Positions 30,560 to 42,760 are shown, counted from the first letter of the stretch. The stretch is DNA of 64,000 nt from Dipteris shenzhenensis (GCA_047967505.1 CM106539.1); one strand, 5' to 3'. Notes: a model not told the origin generated them from the sequence alone. Program-made: numbers and translations.

Positions 30560-31480
30560 TCAATCTGCCTGTCCATGGCGAAGTATGTGAACCACTCGTA
30601 GAGGACAGTACAAGTCCACTAATATTTTGTGATTGCTGCTGTGAATTCTATGCAACATTACCATTTTGTGCATCTACATCATCAATCACATTTACTAGTT
30701 TATACCAATTGCTCATCTCATCAAAAACAACATCTGTGCTCACTCTAAACTTACGAGTAGAAGGGTTATAGAATCTCTACCCTTTTTGCTACAGAAAATA
30801 ACCAATAAAGATGCACTTCTCAGCTTTTGGATCCAACTTGGATCTCAATTCATCTGGCACATGAACATAGGCAATGCAACCAAAAACTTTCAAATGAGAA
30901 ATATCTAGTTTCCTACCAGTTTACCTCTCCTCTAGCATCATGCCATGTATTGCTGCAGTGGGAGTCCTATTCATTATGTAGACTACTGTAGCAACTGCTT
31001 CAACCCAATAATAATCTGGCAGGTCTTTTTTGTTGAGCATGGCACGAGATACCTCTCCAATATGCCTGTCTTTTCCTTTCTGCATGTCCATTTTGCTACG
31101 GGGTATGACTACATGAATATTGATGCTTTATGCCATGCTCTTGCAGGAACCTTGCAAACTCATTTTAGAGGTACTCTCCCCCTCCATAGCTTTAAAAGCT
31201 TTGAAATGCACAAACACTTCACTTTTCTTTTTCATAAAATATACTCAAACTTTTTTGTTGTAGTCATCAATAAAAGTGACAAAATAATGATAGCCTCCGA
31301 TAGATGCAGCTTTAGTAGTCCAGACATCAGAGTGGATTAATTCCAATGGCCTCTTACTCTCTTGAACATGTCTAGGAAATGGTTTGCTTGACTGTTTTCC
31401 AAATTGACAGGCTTCACATACCTTATGCATTTCTGCAACCTTGAACTTAGGCAATCTTGCAATAATATTTTGGGCCTGCA
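30560..31480 (-). pseudogene. pol: Inverted Copia, degenerate integrase
   Basis: The frame from 31,481 reads IIARLPKFKVAEMHKVCEAC, QFGKQSSKPFPRH, RPLELIHSDVWTT (first catalytic Asp) and YHYFVTFIDDYNKKV, followed by a stop. Further left, in broken frames, come EFARFLQEHGIKHQYSCSHT then P and a stop where PQQNGVAE is expected, then post-integrase sequence near 30,780-30,870. Several stops show decay. Confidence 0.7.
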
Positions 31481-31790
31481 TTAATTTAAGTCACTGTACA
31501 TCAACATGACCAATGCGTTTATGCGAGATATCAATATCTGCAACTACATCGGTCCCATGTGCAAACATTGCTACACTCAATTCAGGCATGTGCGTATCTA
31601 ACGTAAACATCCTGCCCTTCTTCTTCCCTTTCGCTATCAAGCGACCTTTATTTTTCATATCCTTAACAAAGCATCCATGAGGATTAAATCTAACCTGTAG
31701 GCCTTATTCAACCATTTCACCAATAGAAACCAGGTTCTTGGTGATATTCGGGACATCAAATACATTAGACAGGTATTTCTTTTTTCCATC

Positions 31791-32400
31791 CTACATAGAC
31801 AAAGGAATTTTACCAATCTGCACAATAGGATGAGCAGTATCATCACCAGTCTCCACATATCTTGGTCTTTCCATTTTCCTCGCATCCTGCATCCATTCTG
31901 CATGACCTGTCATGTGGTTTGACGCACCTGAGTCAACATACCACACATCATTGCCTTCTTCTACACTTGTCACAGGATTGTTCATGTGCTGCACCATAAA
32001 CAAATGCTCATTTCTGTCATCACCCTGTCTACTAGAGGATGGATAATTGCCTTGCTGCAATTTTCCATTCATGATATCATTCTACTTTATGTAGTAGTCT
32101 TTAGCCATATGACCCATTTTACCATAGTAGTAGCATTCAACATTGCTGTTTGCATTTTGGCCTCTCTGCCATGCACCACGACCTCTTTGGCTCCCCCTGC
32201 CTCTAAAGTTACCATGTCCTCCTCCATAGGAGTGGTTTTCTTGAATTTGCTACATATTCTAATTTTTGCCATGGCCTCCAGATCGGCCTGCTCTACCTCT
32301 GCCAGTACCTCTTCCAGCATTTGAGTAGAAGACAGTTTCTTTTGAAGTTCCTCCTGAAGAAGATGCACCACCATTTCTCTACACTTGAATATGCACAATC
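31791..32400 (-). pseudogene. gag: Inverted Copia, gag tail, zinc knuckle and protease
   Basis: Near 32,130 the minus strand reads CYYYGKMGHMAKD, a CCHC zinc knuckle with a Cys-to-Tyr change. The frame from 32,072 reads HMNNPVTSVEEGNDVWYVDS then GASNHMTGH, an intact retropepsin D-S-G triad, ending at a stop at 31,791. Before it, 32,250-32,390 holds Gly/Arg-rich gag-tail sequence in shifted frames. Central gag sequence between IVHIQ and the RNGGASSSGG segment is deleted. Confidence 0.7.
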
Positions 32401-32404
32401 ATAG

Positions 32405-32685
32405 AATATGAAATACTGATAGAGAGCCAGTACATAACTTTCCTCGCTCTCTCATGCTAGCCTTTAAATGCAACTCTTGTTGATTGGGAACATTAGGAAT
32501 AACTCTTGTTGATTGGGAACATTAGGAATAACTAGTTCTTGTTCAGCTCCAGTAATGAACTCCCAATAGCCTTTTCTCGTAAAGAAATTCAGCATTCTAA
32601 ACTTCCATGCTGGGAAGTTGTTCTTGTCAAGCTTTTCAGTGACTATATGTGAGAGAGCATCAGACGCCATTACATAACACTGCAA
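32405..32685 (-). pseudogene. gag: Inverted Copia, right-arm gag N-terminus
   Basis: MASDALSHIVTEKLDKNNFP onwards, the mirror of the left-arm gag. A tandem duplication of about 27 bp near 32,475-32,531 (two copies of AACTCTTGTTGATTGGGAAC) shifts the frame. About 93% similarity to the left arm by eye makes the pair a potential long hairpin. Confidence 0.8.
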
Positions 32686-33184
32686 AAATATTCTGTCACT
32701 ATAAAAAACACAACTTCTGCCTCACAAGGGCAAATCTGCAAAACTGACGAAAGTGGTATTTGACCACACAGTCACTTCCTAGTGACGATTATGCATCAAT
32801 AGGCAATAAGAATGAATCTGTCACTCCCAATATCTATGCGCACAGGCATATGATGCAATTTCTGCGTCAACGTTTCACTGACCTATGGAATAGTGGTTGC
32901 ACAGCAAAAATAGGGCACCTTTTTGAGTGCCTGAAATGGCCTCCAATCAAAAAAATAATGTCACCAAGGGCTTCGCCCACTCTTGTAGTATATATTGCCC
33001 TCTCGCCGCACTGCAAAGGGCATCCCAATCTGAGACAGTGCACTCTTGCACTTTCCAGCTGTGCTACCTGCAGAGATTTGCTCCCAAACTCGAAAAAGGA
33101 AAGCAACACTGATCCTCTTACCAAGACACCGTGAACTTGGTTTGCTTCCTTGAGCTCGTTACCACGAACCAAGCTCTGATACCA

Positions 33185-33547
33185 TGTGAAGAGAGTGGGA
33201 GAGAAGTAAGGAGTCTCACTTGAAGCTTTCTCACATACACAATGGGGGAATACACACAAAGGTGGAGGCTGAAAATAGTTTTCCTCTTCTTAGTTGTGAA
33301 AGCCAAAAGAACTCTCTCTCTTAGTACAAAAGTAATAGGTGAACCCTAATATGTGGGTCTCAAACCAAACTCAGCTAACTAAGGTGGCATACTAATTGAG
33401 CCACTAACTAGAGTATGTAAAGATAGCTATCATCCACAACTATTATTCATGGGCGGTGTACCAACCGCATCTGTAGCTAACAAGTTGGTGACATAAATGC
33501 ACAATGGTCACCCTGGCATATCACAAGTGGAGCTCGATATCTCAACA
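33185..33547 (-). repeat. Inverted Copia, right LTR
   Basis: 363 bp. Read on the minus strand it is TGTTGAG...CTTCACA, followed by TGGTATCAGAGC (33,173-33,184). It is the 5' LTR of the right arm. Confidence 0.85.
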
Positions 33548-33661
33548 AGTAATGCAAGAACCCTCAGGTCCAAGGGCTTTCGAAGCCCAGTTCACTAGTG
33601 TGACCTCTCCCAACTCTCACACACCTTTGTTGCATCCACGCTAAGAGATACATTCTCCAAC

Positions 33662-34792
33662 ATGTTTGGGCATTTAGGCCGAATAGAGTCGACAAACATG
33701 GAGAACCCTTTCATTGGCATGTTTGCAAGAAGGGAAGGTCAGCAACATCCAACTCCCAAACCATCGACCAGGACAAAAACTACCTTCGCAAACCCAGGAC
33801 TGTCCTTTGCAAGACCTCCCCAATGGGAATGCATGGATGATGAAGATCCATGGATGAGGGAATTCTGAGGGCAAGATCCCAACCGGGGGGATGCGAGGAA
33901 CTTCCAAGGAGGGGTGCCTTATGAACCCCCAATAGCCCATGTGCCACCAACTTTCATGAACTATGGGACACCACAGTTCCCACCTTATCGCCAATTGCAT
34001 GGAACCACCATTCCCATGCCCTAGGACCCATCTCCTCCAATAGTATGTCCATTTCCATCCATACCCATTGCACCAATGAATGCAAGCCTTGGCACATCCA
34101 TTCTAATGCCGGTACCAGCAACTATGTGGATACCACCATGAGGGCCAGGCTTAAGGCCCACCCTGCATCTCGTTAGGCCCACAGCAACACCAACCCCACC
34201 AACTACTCAAATAGTGTTAACTAATGAGGCAATGTGCATGTTGGTAAACGCCCTAGGAAGGGGGGCCACACCACCTCCACCCACCCCACTGTTTCCTGTA
34301 GGGGTTGCGAGTCCCTCGAGGAGCTGACCCATAGCTATCTCCAAGTTCATGACCAAATTCCTTGGAGAAGGAGACCCGGTCTCCCACCTGGAGTGATTTG
34401 AGCAAATTTGCAAAGCTTTTGGTGCTCCCGGGGACCTAGAAATGGCCAATGCCTTTGGTCTCAGCTTGGATGGCAAAGCAGGCCAATGGTATAGGGCTCT
34501 CAACCAAGATGAGAAAGTCAACAGGGAGACATTGAGAAAGGCCTTCATTGTGGGGTTCACCCCTAGCAGCCATAGATGGAGCCCAATTAATCAATTGTAT
34601 GAGGTAAAGCAGAACAACAAGGAATCCCTTAAGGATCACATTGCTAGGATTAAGCACCTCAATGCTCACTCTGAACCATATGAGCGGATGAGCAATGAAC
34701 AACTGTTGCCCCACTTCCTCATCAGATTGGTAGACTCAAAGCTACATGATCACCTAATGGTGATCAATCCTACTTCCCCGTCAGCTCTATAA
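33662..34792 (+). pseudogene. gag: Gypsy gag, plus strand, several stops
   Basis: One frame, broken by stops, gives a Pro-rich N-terminus then FMTKFLGEGDPVSHLE*FEQ, LEMANAFGLSLDGKAGQWYR, KVNRETLRKAFIVGF, NQLYEVKQNNKESLKDHIAR and ERMSNEQLLPHFLIRLVDSK. This is the retrotrans_gag fold of Gypsy elements. No zinc knuckle and no protease follow before the RT part begins at 34,798 in another frame. The inverted Copia lies immediately upstream, and no LTR or PBS for this element was found. Confidence 0.75.
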
Positions 34793-34797
34793 GCGCC

Positions 34798-36010
34798 ATG
34801 GAAGAGCCCCCTTTAGGTCCAAAACTCCCTATATCCAAAAGCTCAACTAAGGCCAAAAGGACCACTGCTCTGATAGAAATAAAGGAGGTGGTTGAAGAAA
34901 AAGAGGACCTACGACAGGCACAAAGCCATTACAAGGCCTACACGATTGAGGATTGCAAGATCTTATACCAACAGGCCAAAAGCTCTTGGGAAGACGGGTG
35001 CTCCCAAGAGTGCGACAGGCTAGCCCCAGTCAAGGAGGTAAACCTAGCCTTGAAAGGGCAAGACCCCCAACCCGTATTCATCATTGATGATCTCACCCCC
35101 AATGAGGAGAATGCTTTAATAGCTCTCCTACAAGAGTACAAAGACTACATGGCTTGGAAGTACACCGACATGAAAGGGGTGCCTACCAAAGTAGTGCATC
35201 ACACAATCCCCAAACTAGACGATGTCAAGCCAGTACATCAACGCCCCTACTCTATGAATCCCACTACGTACTCATATTAAGGGAGTAAATCCATAAACTC
35301 ATAGATGCGAGATTCATCTATGAGATTGAGCATACGGACTGGGTATCACTGATCGTGATAGTCCTAAAGAAAAATGGAAAAATTAGAGTATGCGTGGATT
35401 TGAAAAAAGTTAACGCTGCCACTAGATGTGACCACTACCCCTTGCCATTCACAAAACATGTTCTATAAAGGTTAGCCGCAAAAGAAGCCTATAGCTTCCT
35501 AGATGGATTTTCGGGTCACAACTTAGTGTCTATTGCCCAGCAAGACCAACATAAAATGGCCTTTGCAAAAGTGAGTGGGGTGTGTATGTGGCTAGGGTGA
35601 TGATATTTGGATTAACCAATGCCCCTGCCACCTTCCAACGAATGATGATCACGATATTCAAAGAATATTTGAGAGACATTGTGGAAGTCTTCTTGGATGA
35701 CATCTATGTGAACTCAACGTGGGATGACCACCTAAAGTACCTCAAGCTCATCCTCCACAAGTGCCACTTATACCGCATATCCTTGAATCCTCTTAAGTGC
35801 CACTTCTGGGTCAAACATGGTGTCATTCTTGGCCACATAGTGCCCTGGAATGGAATCTCTACAAACCACAACAAAATCATACTCATCTTGGAGTTACCAA
35901 CCCCCCACCAACGCCAAGGGAGTCCAATGATTTACTAACCACATGGGCTATTACAGGAGGTTCATCTTATTCTATGCGAACATCGCCTGCCCATTATACA
36001 AACTGCTAGT
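34798..36010 (+). pseudogene. pol: Gypsy reverse transcriptase, frameshifted
   Basis: Frame 1 (34,798-35,280): a linker ending LTPNEENALIALLQEYKDYM, AWKYTDMKGVPTKVVHHTIP and VHQRPYSMNP, the usual entry to Gypsy RT. About 35,285-35,580: IHKLIDARFIYEIEHTDWVS, KKNGKIRVCVDLKKVN and YSFLDGFSGHNLVSIAQQDQ. Frame 2 from 35,582: VMIFGLTNAPATFQRMM and VFLDDIYV, the catalytic F/YLDD motif, then SLNPLKCHFWVKHGVILGHI. Multiple stops and at least two frameshifts make it inactive. Confidence 0.85.
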
Positions 36011-36019
36011 ATCCTTTGA

Positions 36020-36603
36020 GTGGATCGAGGGATGCCAAAAGTCCTTCGAAACCCTCAAACTAGTTCTAGCCACCACACCGGTGTTGAGATCACCTGACTA
36101 GAATCTAATATTCCATGTCTATATTGACACCTCCAACTTTGCTATCAGGTGTGTGTTAGCCACAACTAGGGGAGCATAACCTGGACTACCCGATATACTT
36201 TGAAGGCTGCCAACTAAACAAGGCTGAGGTTAACTACACCACAACTGAGAGGGAAGTTCTAGTCATGGTCTATGCAGTCAAGAAGTTCAGGCACTACTTG
36301 TTGGCTAACAAGTTTGTCTTCTTCGTGGACCACCAAGCATTGTTATACTTGGTCAACAAGCCCTGCACGATGGGATGCATCACTAGGTGGATGCTAATCC
36401 TTTTGGAGTTCTACTTCATAGTTGTTGTACATAAAGGGAAAACGCATGTCCTGGCTGACCACTTATCAAGAACCCCAAATGGTGAAGCCCCAATGGGAGT
36501 CGAAGATGACCTCCCTGATGCCTCTCTCTTCTTCCTCGACATCATCCTTGAATGGGCCACTGAGATCGATCACTACCTGGCCAATGGCCTACCCCTTGGC
36601 TAG
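36020..36603 (+). pseudogene. pol: Gypsy RNase H
   Basis: TTEREVLVMVYAVKKFRHYL, FVFFVDHQALLYLVNKP and HKGKTHVLADHLSRTPNGE match the RNase H region of Gypsy pol (YS.TE.E.LA...A..K.R.YL, TDH.AL, N..ADALSR). Upstream 36,020-36,200 is readable but broken (SPDWNLIFHVYIDTSNFAI with a stop). Confidence 0.8.
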
Positions 36604-36699
36604 GCCTTAAGAAGGATAGAGACCACAAATCCATTAAGGACGCAGCACCATATCAGTTGATAGCAAGCCAAATATACCGCAAAGGCAAGGATGGCATCT

Positions 36700-37790
36700 T
36701 GTGACGATGTGCGTGCGAGCACGAATACATCGATGTGTTTGAGGAAGCCCACTTGGGAATTGTAGGAGGTCATTTTGCCGCTGATGTTACAGCACGTAAG
36801 GTGCTGCAAGCTGGCCTTTCGTGGTTGAATCTCTTTGGAGATGTGGCCAAATTCAAATAGAGGTGCGACCCCTACTAGCGTATCCAAATCCCAGACAAGG
36901 TGGACATGATGCCCTTGATTGTAATCTTAACCGATCAGTCCTTCGAGAAATGGGGCATCAATTTTATTGGACCCATAAACCTAGTAGCTAAGGGAACCGG
37001 GGCTAGATACATCATCCTGGCCACCTATTACTTCACCAAGTGGGTAGAAGGGAGAGCCACTGTGAAGGCCGATGCGAGATCCACTGCCAAATTCTTATAT
37101 GAACAAGTCATCACGAGGTTCGGATGTCCCTTGGAGTTACTCAGCGCAAACAATGACCGAGGAATTCATTTCCTCAACAAAACAATAGCAATCCTGACTA
37201 GTGAGTTTATGATCATACATAGGAAGTCAACTCTATACTACCCTAGGGCAAATGGCTTGGCTGAGAGCTCCAATAAAACTTGTTGTAAGATCATCACCTG
37301 TACAATAGAGGCCAGTCATACCGACTGGGAGCATAAGCTCATAGTAGTGTTATGGGCCTACAGAACATCCTATAAAGTGGCCATGCACTATACCCCCTTC
37401 AGCCTAGCCTTTGGGGTGGAGGCAGTGATGCCAATGGAGTATGTAGTGCCTAGCCTCTACCTTACTGTTCAGGAAAGACTTATAGAGAATGTGTTAGCTG
37501 AATGGGTAGTTGACCTCAAAAGGTTAGAAGAGACAAGGTTGCAGGCAAAAAGTGGCTCGACCACAACCTCAAGAACAAGGACCTGGCAGAGGGAGATTTA
37601 GCACTCCTCTAAAGCATCCACAATACCAAGTGCAAGCTCAAATACCAAGGTATGGGTCCCTATTGCGTGGTTGAGATCACTCCACAAGGGGCATGCCGAA
37701 TAGCCACCCTTGAGGGGATAGAAATGGATGGCTACCTTAATGGGATCAAATTAAAAAGATACTATGGGCCACTCACACTCTCTACCCTCC
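36700..37790 (+). pseudogene. pol: Gypsy integrase with altered catalytic residues
   Basis: 36,720-36,890: EYIDVFEEAHLGIVGGHFAA then DVTARKVLQAGLSW is the zinc-finger entry, with stops. The core runs 36,900-37,601: SFEKWGINFIGPIN has Asn where the first catalytic Asp is expected (WGIDFVGP). The second Asp block (S-D-x-G) reads LLSANNDRGIHF. The Glu is kept in YYPRANGLAESSNK. The tail at about 37,630-37,770 (YQGMGPYCVVEITPQG...NGIKLKRYYG) is the usual C-terminal end. Predicted inactive. Confidence 0.8.
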
Positions 37791-37834
37791 AAGCCATCCA
37801 TAGAGAAAAATAACTCAAGGCCGAGGTAGCCACG

Positions 37835-38240
37835 ATGAAATGCCAGGCCATTGAAGAAGCCAGAGCCCGTAATGCTAAGCTTAGACAACGTAAGCAAATG
37901 ACACTACTTAAGGAAACGACTAAACAAGTGGAGCTAACAGATGAGCTAATTGTAGAACCAACTAGATTGCTTGTTCAATTGGAAGTCTCGTGCATGTGTA
38001 TTAGAGCACTTGTGGATTTGAGAGCGAGCCACAACTTCATCTCCCAAGAGGTATGGGAAAAGCTATAGGTACCCTTAACTCTCATCGTTGCTTCCAAAAG
38101 AGCTATCAATGACCAACTCATACAGACCTTGGGTTTTGTGAATTTAAGTCTAACAATTGTTCACTAGGCAGTAGAAATACGCTTTTATGTTCTCCCCATA
38201 GAAGCAACTGACGAACATATCATATTGGGAAGAACCTAGT
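37835..38240 (+). pseudogene. Aspartic-protease-like segment downstream of integrase
   Basis: A 77-codon frame ends in CIRALVDLRASHNFISQEVW, matching the retropepsin block ALVDSGASHNFIS with Ser-Gly replaced by Leu-Arg. It continues past a stop with PLTLIVASKRAINDQLIQTL and YVLPIEATDEHIILGRT, resembling the second half of Gypsy proteases (VLPL...DIILG..WL). In Gypsy elements the protease normally lies between Gag and RT. Here it follows the integrase. Confidence 0.55.
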
Positions 38241-39698
38241 GCTACACTGTGAATTGTTGAATTAACTAGCATGCCCAAACTACTTTGCTCACAGATGGTG
38301 GTAGAACGGCAATATTCCCACTGTGTGGACCAAGTCCTGCTCCTTTAAGTCCACCCTCACTGCCCCACAATAATGAAGTTACACGAGGGCAGATCAGAAG
38401 CCCCATCCACATCCAATCCCCTGACAAGAGTCCAATCCCAAAGGGAGAAGTAGGCCAGCTGCACTAGCAACCTAGTGCCATTGCCCATTTCACTGCCATT
38501 ATAGTCCTCCACTCAGGAGACTCATGAACAACAAGTACAAGTGACTATCCTCTGTGCTCAATGCTACTTCAACCAGAGCCAATGACCGGAGGGGGTTCAA
38601 GCAACACACAAGTCCCTAATCACTCCAAAGATGTTTATCTCGAAAGCATCCATGCCCGAAAAAAGAACACACTGCCATCCTACGCTTCAAACTCCAAGCT
38701 CCGATCCACCTCCTCCACTACAACATCCCCCCAACCGCTATGTCCCCACCAAGCACTTGGGAGACCGAGGCAAGAAGATCGCTTGGATGCCAAAGATGAT
38801 TGTTGAAATAGTGAAGGTTTCGAAGGTAGCAACACAAGAACTTGTGTTGACTCGAGATGTAGAACCACAAGAACCTACTGATGAACCAAGTGCAGCATAC
38901 CAGCCCCAGAGTCCTAGACATGATCTATTGCCATGAAAAGTCCAACTCAACACAAATATCACCAAAGGCAACCAGGGAGCAACACAAGAACCGACCCCTC
39001 CCCTGTGGGGTGTTACACAAGAACCTCCCTCCAAATCCAAAGGCAAACCCTAAGGCAAACCCTCAAGGGTAACTACGATCCTACCATCTCCGATAATAAC
39101 CATTCTACTCATGAAAGCAAGGGTCTACGCCAAGGGCGGTCACACAAGAACTTGCTTCCCCCATGATAATGGACCATTCTGTGACAACTAGTCACAATGC
39201 CAATGTGCCTTTGGCATCCAAGGTTAAAAACAAGCTAAACACTTACTCTACGTGGCTTTTAACACACTATGCTGTAGCACGGCATTCATCCACACTGCAT
39301 TCCTCATAATCATCGAGTCCAGGTCTAGGTGAGTCAATATGGTAGGCATATCACCCGACTCCTCAATAGGTTTTGGTGACTGGAGCAGAGTCATTTCTCA
39401 TTCCTATAGCTCTTTTTTGATGATTACAGCCAATAAGTGTGGAATTTTATATTTTTGGCCCAATGAACCATCTAGTATTTTTGTGAAGAAGATGACTAAG
39501 TGCTGTATCCAGTCTCGCTTTAGTTTCCTACTCAGCAAAACAAATGTGGGAGTGGAAGGGATTGATTCTTGCCATAATTAACCCCCAGGATTGTAGATAA
39601 AAATTGTGCTACTTCCTTGAGGTGAGGATTAATGATGGTGTGAAGTAATATGCTATCCCTCTAGAACATTGTGCCCTTGGCAAGGAGAGGCTGTACTT
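38241..39698. other. Post-pol region with Pro/Ser-rich frames
   Basis: Frames at 38,285-39,170 are Pro/Ser/Lys-rich with no domain. The phrase ACACAAGAAC recurs irregularly at about 38,830, 38,983, 39,014 and 39,143. 39,200-39,690 has nothing recognisable. No LTR or polypurine tract for the Gypsy element was located. Confidence 0.3.
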
Positions 39699-40610
39699 CT
39701 AGAAATTTAGCATCAGCTTTTTATTGTTATTCAACTTTGGAGGTTCAACTTTTGGAAGGTCGACTACCACCATTAGAGCATGCAAAATGGCTAAGTCATT
39801 GTCAAAGATTTGATCTACAATTTTAGCATTCTCAGCCTTAGTTTGAAGGCCCCAAGGAAAATCTAATTCATCATTGGTATGTGTACCTTCTTCAGGTTCA
39901 TTATCCCACTTGAGGTCAACCATAAAGAATGGCACCTCTAGATCTATTGGTTCTTCATGTGTGAGTTGAGGATCTATTTGTATCACCTTAGCATCTATCT
40001 GTGTGAAGATGGGGTCTAATGAATGGTAGTTGTCAATGGTTGCCAATGTTTGTATCCAATTATTGACATTGCTTTGTGTATCGCCTGCTATGGCATGCTG
40101 TTGCAAGGGAGCTGATTTGCTTGAGATCGTCATTGAAGAGGTTTCATCCAACACTCTAGGAACAATTGGTTTTATAGCTCCTATCCCCACATTCACCCTT
40201 ACTATAGTGTTGCGATTTTGGATTGTCAGTCTATCAATTCCTCAATCATGGAGGAGTGATGTCTCCTGCAACCAAGAATGTCCAGTAAGATTTGATAGGA
40301 TTTCTTCCGGAGATCCAAGATTGTGAATTGAAGGGAAAAGTGGACTCTTGCAACTTTTGTTGACATGCCATTCACTATTCCCAAGGTTTTTGCCTTATGA
40401 ATCATCGGCAAGATGTATGTTAAAATTAGCCTTTTGCATTGGTGGGAGACCCCATTCATCGTAGAGCTCCTTTGATAGGGCATTTACACTTGCTCCACCA
40501 TCCACTATGGCTTGGACTACATTATATGCCGTGTGGATCAAAGGCACAGTGATGTTGCATATGTCATCTCTCTCACCCATTCGCACAGGGATATCTTCGA
40601 TGTCTTCCAT
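39699..40610 (-). pseudogene. pol: Second Gypsy: aspartic protease and downstream linker
   Basis: Minus strand from 40,610: MEDIEDIPVRMGERDDICNI, HTAYNVVQAIVDGGASVNAL and SKELYDEWGLPPM, a retropepsin with a D-G-G-A-S active site. After a stop and a shifted part, the frame 40,196-39,699 gives a 165-residue acidic linker (DLEVPFFMVDLKWDNEPEEG, WGLQTKAENAKIVDQIF). RT, RNase H and integrase of this element are not in the window. Confidence 0.65.
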
Positions 40611-42760
40611 AGGTGGAGGGGGATTCGCCAGTTCAATCTAGCCTTTGAAACTCTCCCAGAGATTGGGACAATTCTGTAGTAGGATTCCAATGGGAATTGA
40701 CACAAGGCAATTTAGGATGCTAGAGAGTGCAGCTCCTTCAAGTTGATGTGGTGGTACATTATGTTGTAGAGTCTGTTGTTGGAATAGAGTCTTGAGTAGA
40801 GTATCAATACTTTGTGGGGCCAAGTCATGGATTGGATGTTGAGCTTGCTTCTCAGCCTCAAATTGAGCTTGTTCCTTTTGTACCCATTGTTGAAGTGCTT
40901 GAAAATGAGCCTTCTCCACTTCTGCACTTGGGTATGGAGCTTCTTTTATTTGAGGCTCGGGAGCTGTTGTGGATAAGCTTGGCACATTGCTTGGCAGATG
41001 TAGAGGTACTTGTGCAGTCTTCTTAAGAAGGCATCTTAGTTGGATTGAAATATTAGGGTCCTTGATGGCCTCTTTTTGCTAGCATGTAATTACATTCACA
41101 AGTTGTGAGATTACGCTTGCCGGCCCAAGACTTTGATGGTCCACCACAATAATGCCGATTGGGACGTCAAGCTTAAGCTCTCTTTGTTGTGGGACCTTAT
41201 TTTTCATGGGGCAATCCATACAGGCATGGCCTATGCCACAATCTCTGCAAAGTGGTTGGAAAGTAGTGGGGCTACCATGATGAGGGCACTTTGTGACCCA
41301 ATGATTTTCTCCACAACCGTAGCTACTTGATATGTATTGGGTTGAACTTGATTTGCATAGACTGGTATTAGACCTTTTGCACCTTCTACATAGTATAATG
41401 GGTACTCGGCTTCATACTCAAATGGTAAGTCCAATTCTTTAGCTTATAGTTGTTGTTGTATTGGAACTACCTGAGGAGTTGGATTTGGTGCTCTTGGATA
41501 TGGTCGTGGATTTGGATTCCTAAGTAATAGTGGGACTTATGTCCGAATGGGAATAGGATTCAGCCTCAAAGCTAGGGGTGCTTGTGCAAGTGCTGATTGC
41601 ATGTACACTAGCATGGGTGCCAGTTGGTATTGTTGAGGTTGAGGCAGGTTGTTGCGCATGTTGAAGATGCAACTATTTTCATCATTGCCACCGACTACGT
41701 AGATATGGCACCACAACCTTGGCAATGGATTTGCTTGTGCAGTGATCTTGGCTCTTAAGATCAAGCATTCATTTGTTGTATGATTGGACATGCAGCGTGG
41801 GCACCATACATTTTCTCGTCATGGTGGATAAGGCTGAGGTGGCGACATGTGAAGCTTTTGTTCCATGGCTTGCATCATTTCTTCTTTTAGCTTCATGGTC
41901 ATGGCCTCTAGGAAATCTTCATTAGACATGTCGATAGTGGAATTGGATTTGCCCTTTTTAGAGCACTTATCTTGTGCGTTGGATCTTTCATCATCACTGC
42001 TGGTGTTAGAGCCGGTCATGCCATCCTCGATGTCAACAATGGCAGCCGCATGAGCAGCACTGAACATTTCATAACTGCTTATCTTTTTCATGTCTGCAGA
42101 TTTTCTTCCTTAGTCCTGTAATGAACCAGGCCGTGAGGTACTTAGCATTAGGGAGTGGGTCACATTTGGCAATTAAGCATTTCATCTTGCCCAAGAACGT
42201 GTGTACTCTTCTCGACAACCTAATTTGATCTTGCTAAGTTGGAGGGCGGGATCATCTTGTAGTCTCTCCATTTGAAAGGGCCTCTTGAATTATGTTTGAA
42301 GCAGGTCCTTGTGGCTCTTTCTTCCACTAGGAGGTCTAGGTACCATTCTGACGCTTCATCGATTAAGGCCATGGGGAACCAGGTGACCTTAGTTTCATTG
42401 GATTGATCGCCACCCGCTTGGCATGGGGCATCAAAATGCTGGAGAAATCAGGCTAGATCGCCCCTACCATTATATTTGGGAAGTTTGAGTTCACCCAGGG
42501 GTCGCCTGCCTTAATTGTTATTATTGTTGCCAAAATTGTTGTGATTAAAAAAATTGTTCCCCTCCGCATCGAGGTCAAGATCCCCATCATCATGATGGCG
42601 CCATGTTGTGTCATGGAGGAGTTAAAGGGATTTCTTGAATTTCATGGGGGAATAGGGATAGAGGATTGTCAAAGGCAATCGTTGCAATGGAGTTATATGC
42701 GGATTTGGCAAGCGTTGGTGTCGGAGGTGTTGGCCGGTGGAGCGTAGCTGCATGCGGGTG
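40611..42760 (-). pseudogene. gag: Second Gypsy: gag with zinc knuckle, several stops
   Basis: Minus strand. Near 42,480 LGELKLPKYNGRGDLA then FLQHFDAPCQAGGDQSNETK and ALIDEASEWYLDLL are the Gypsy gag core. Then comes an Asp/Ser-rich linker and a helix (EDFLEAMTMKLKEEMMQAME). A CCHC knuckle, WCPRCMSNHTTNECLILRAK, lies at about 41,755-41,815. A Pro/Gln-rich segment and a second Cys-rich piece follow before the protease. In-frame stops occur at about 41,819, 41,536, 41,444 and 41,230. Confidence 0.7.

Larger units (their letters stand above)
28625..33547. mobile_element. Inverted Copia: two 5' halves head to head
   Basis: The left arm reads LTR, PBS, leader, gag on the plus strand (28,625-29,925). 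The right arm reads LTR, PBS, leader, gag, protease, integrase and start of RT on the minus strand (33,547 back to about 29,930). The coding strand flips at about 29,925. Both outer LTRs are 5' LTRs carrying a PBS on the inner side. The arms (LTR, leader, early gag, roughly 1.1 kb) are about 93% alike by eye in the LTR. Flanking 5-mers (GTATT and AGTAA) do not match. The rest of RT, RNase H and any 3' LTR are absent. Confidence 0.8.

Noticed and set aside
28620-33552. Target-site duplication around the inverted Copia
   Set aside because: The flanking 5-mers GTATT and AGTAA do not match in either orientation.
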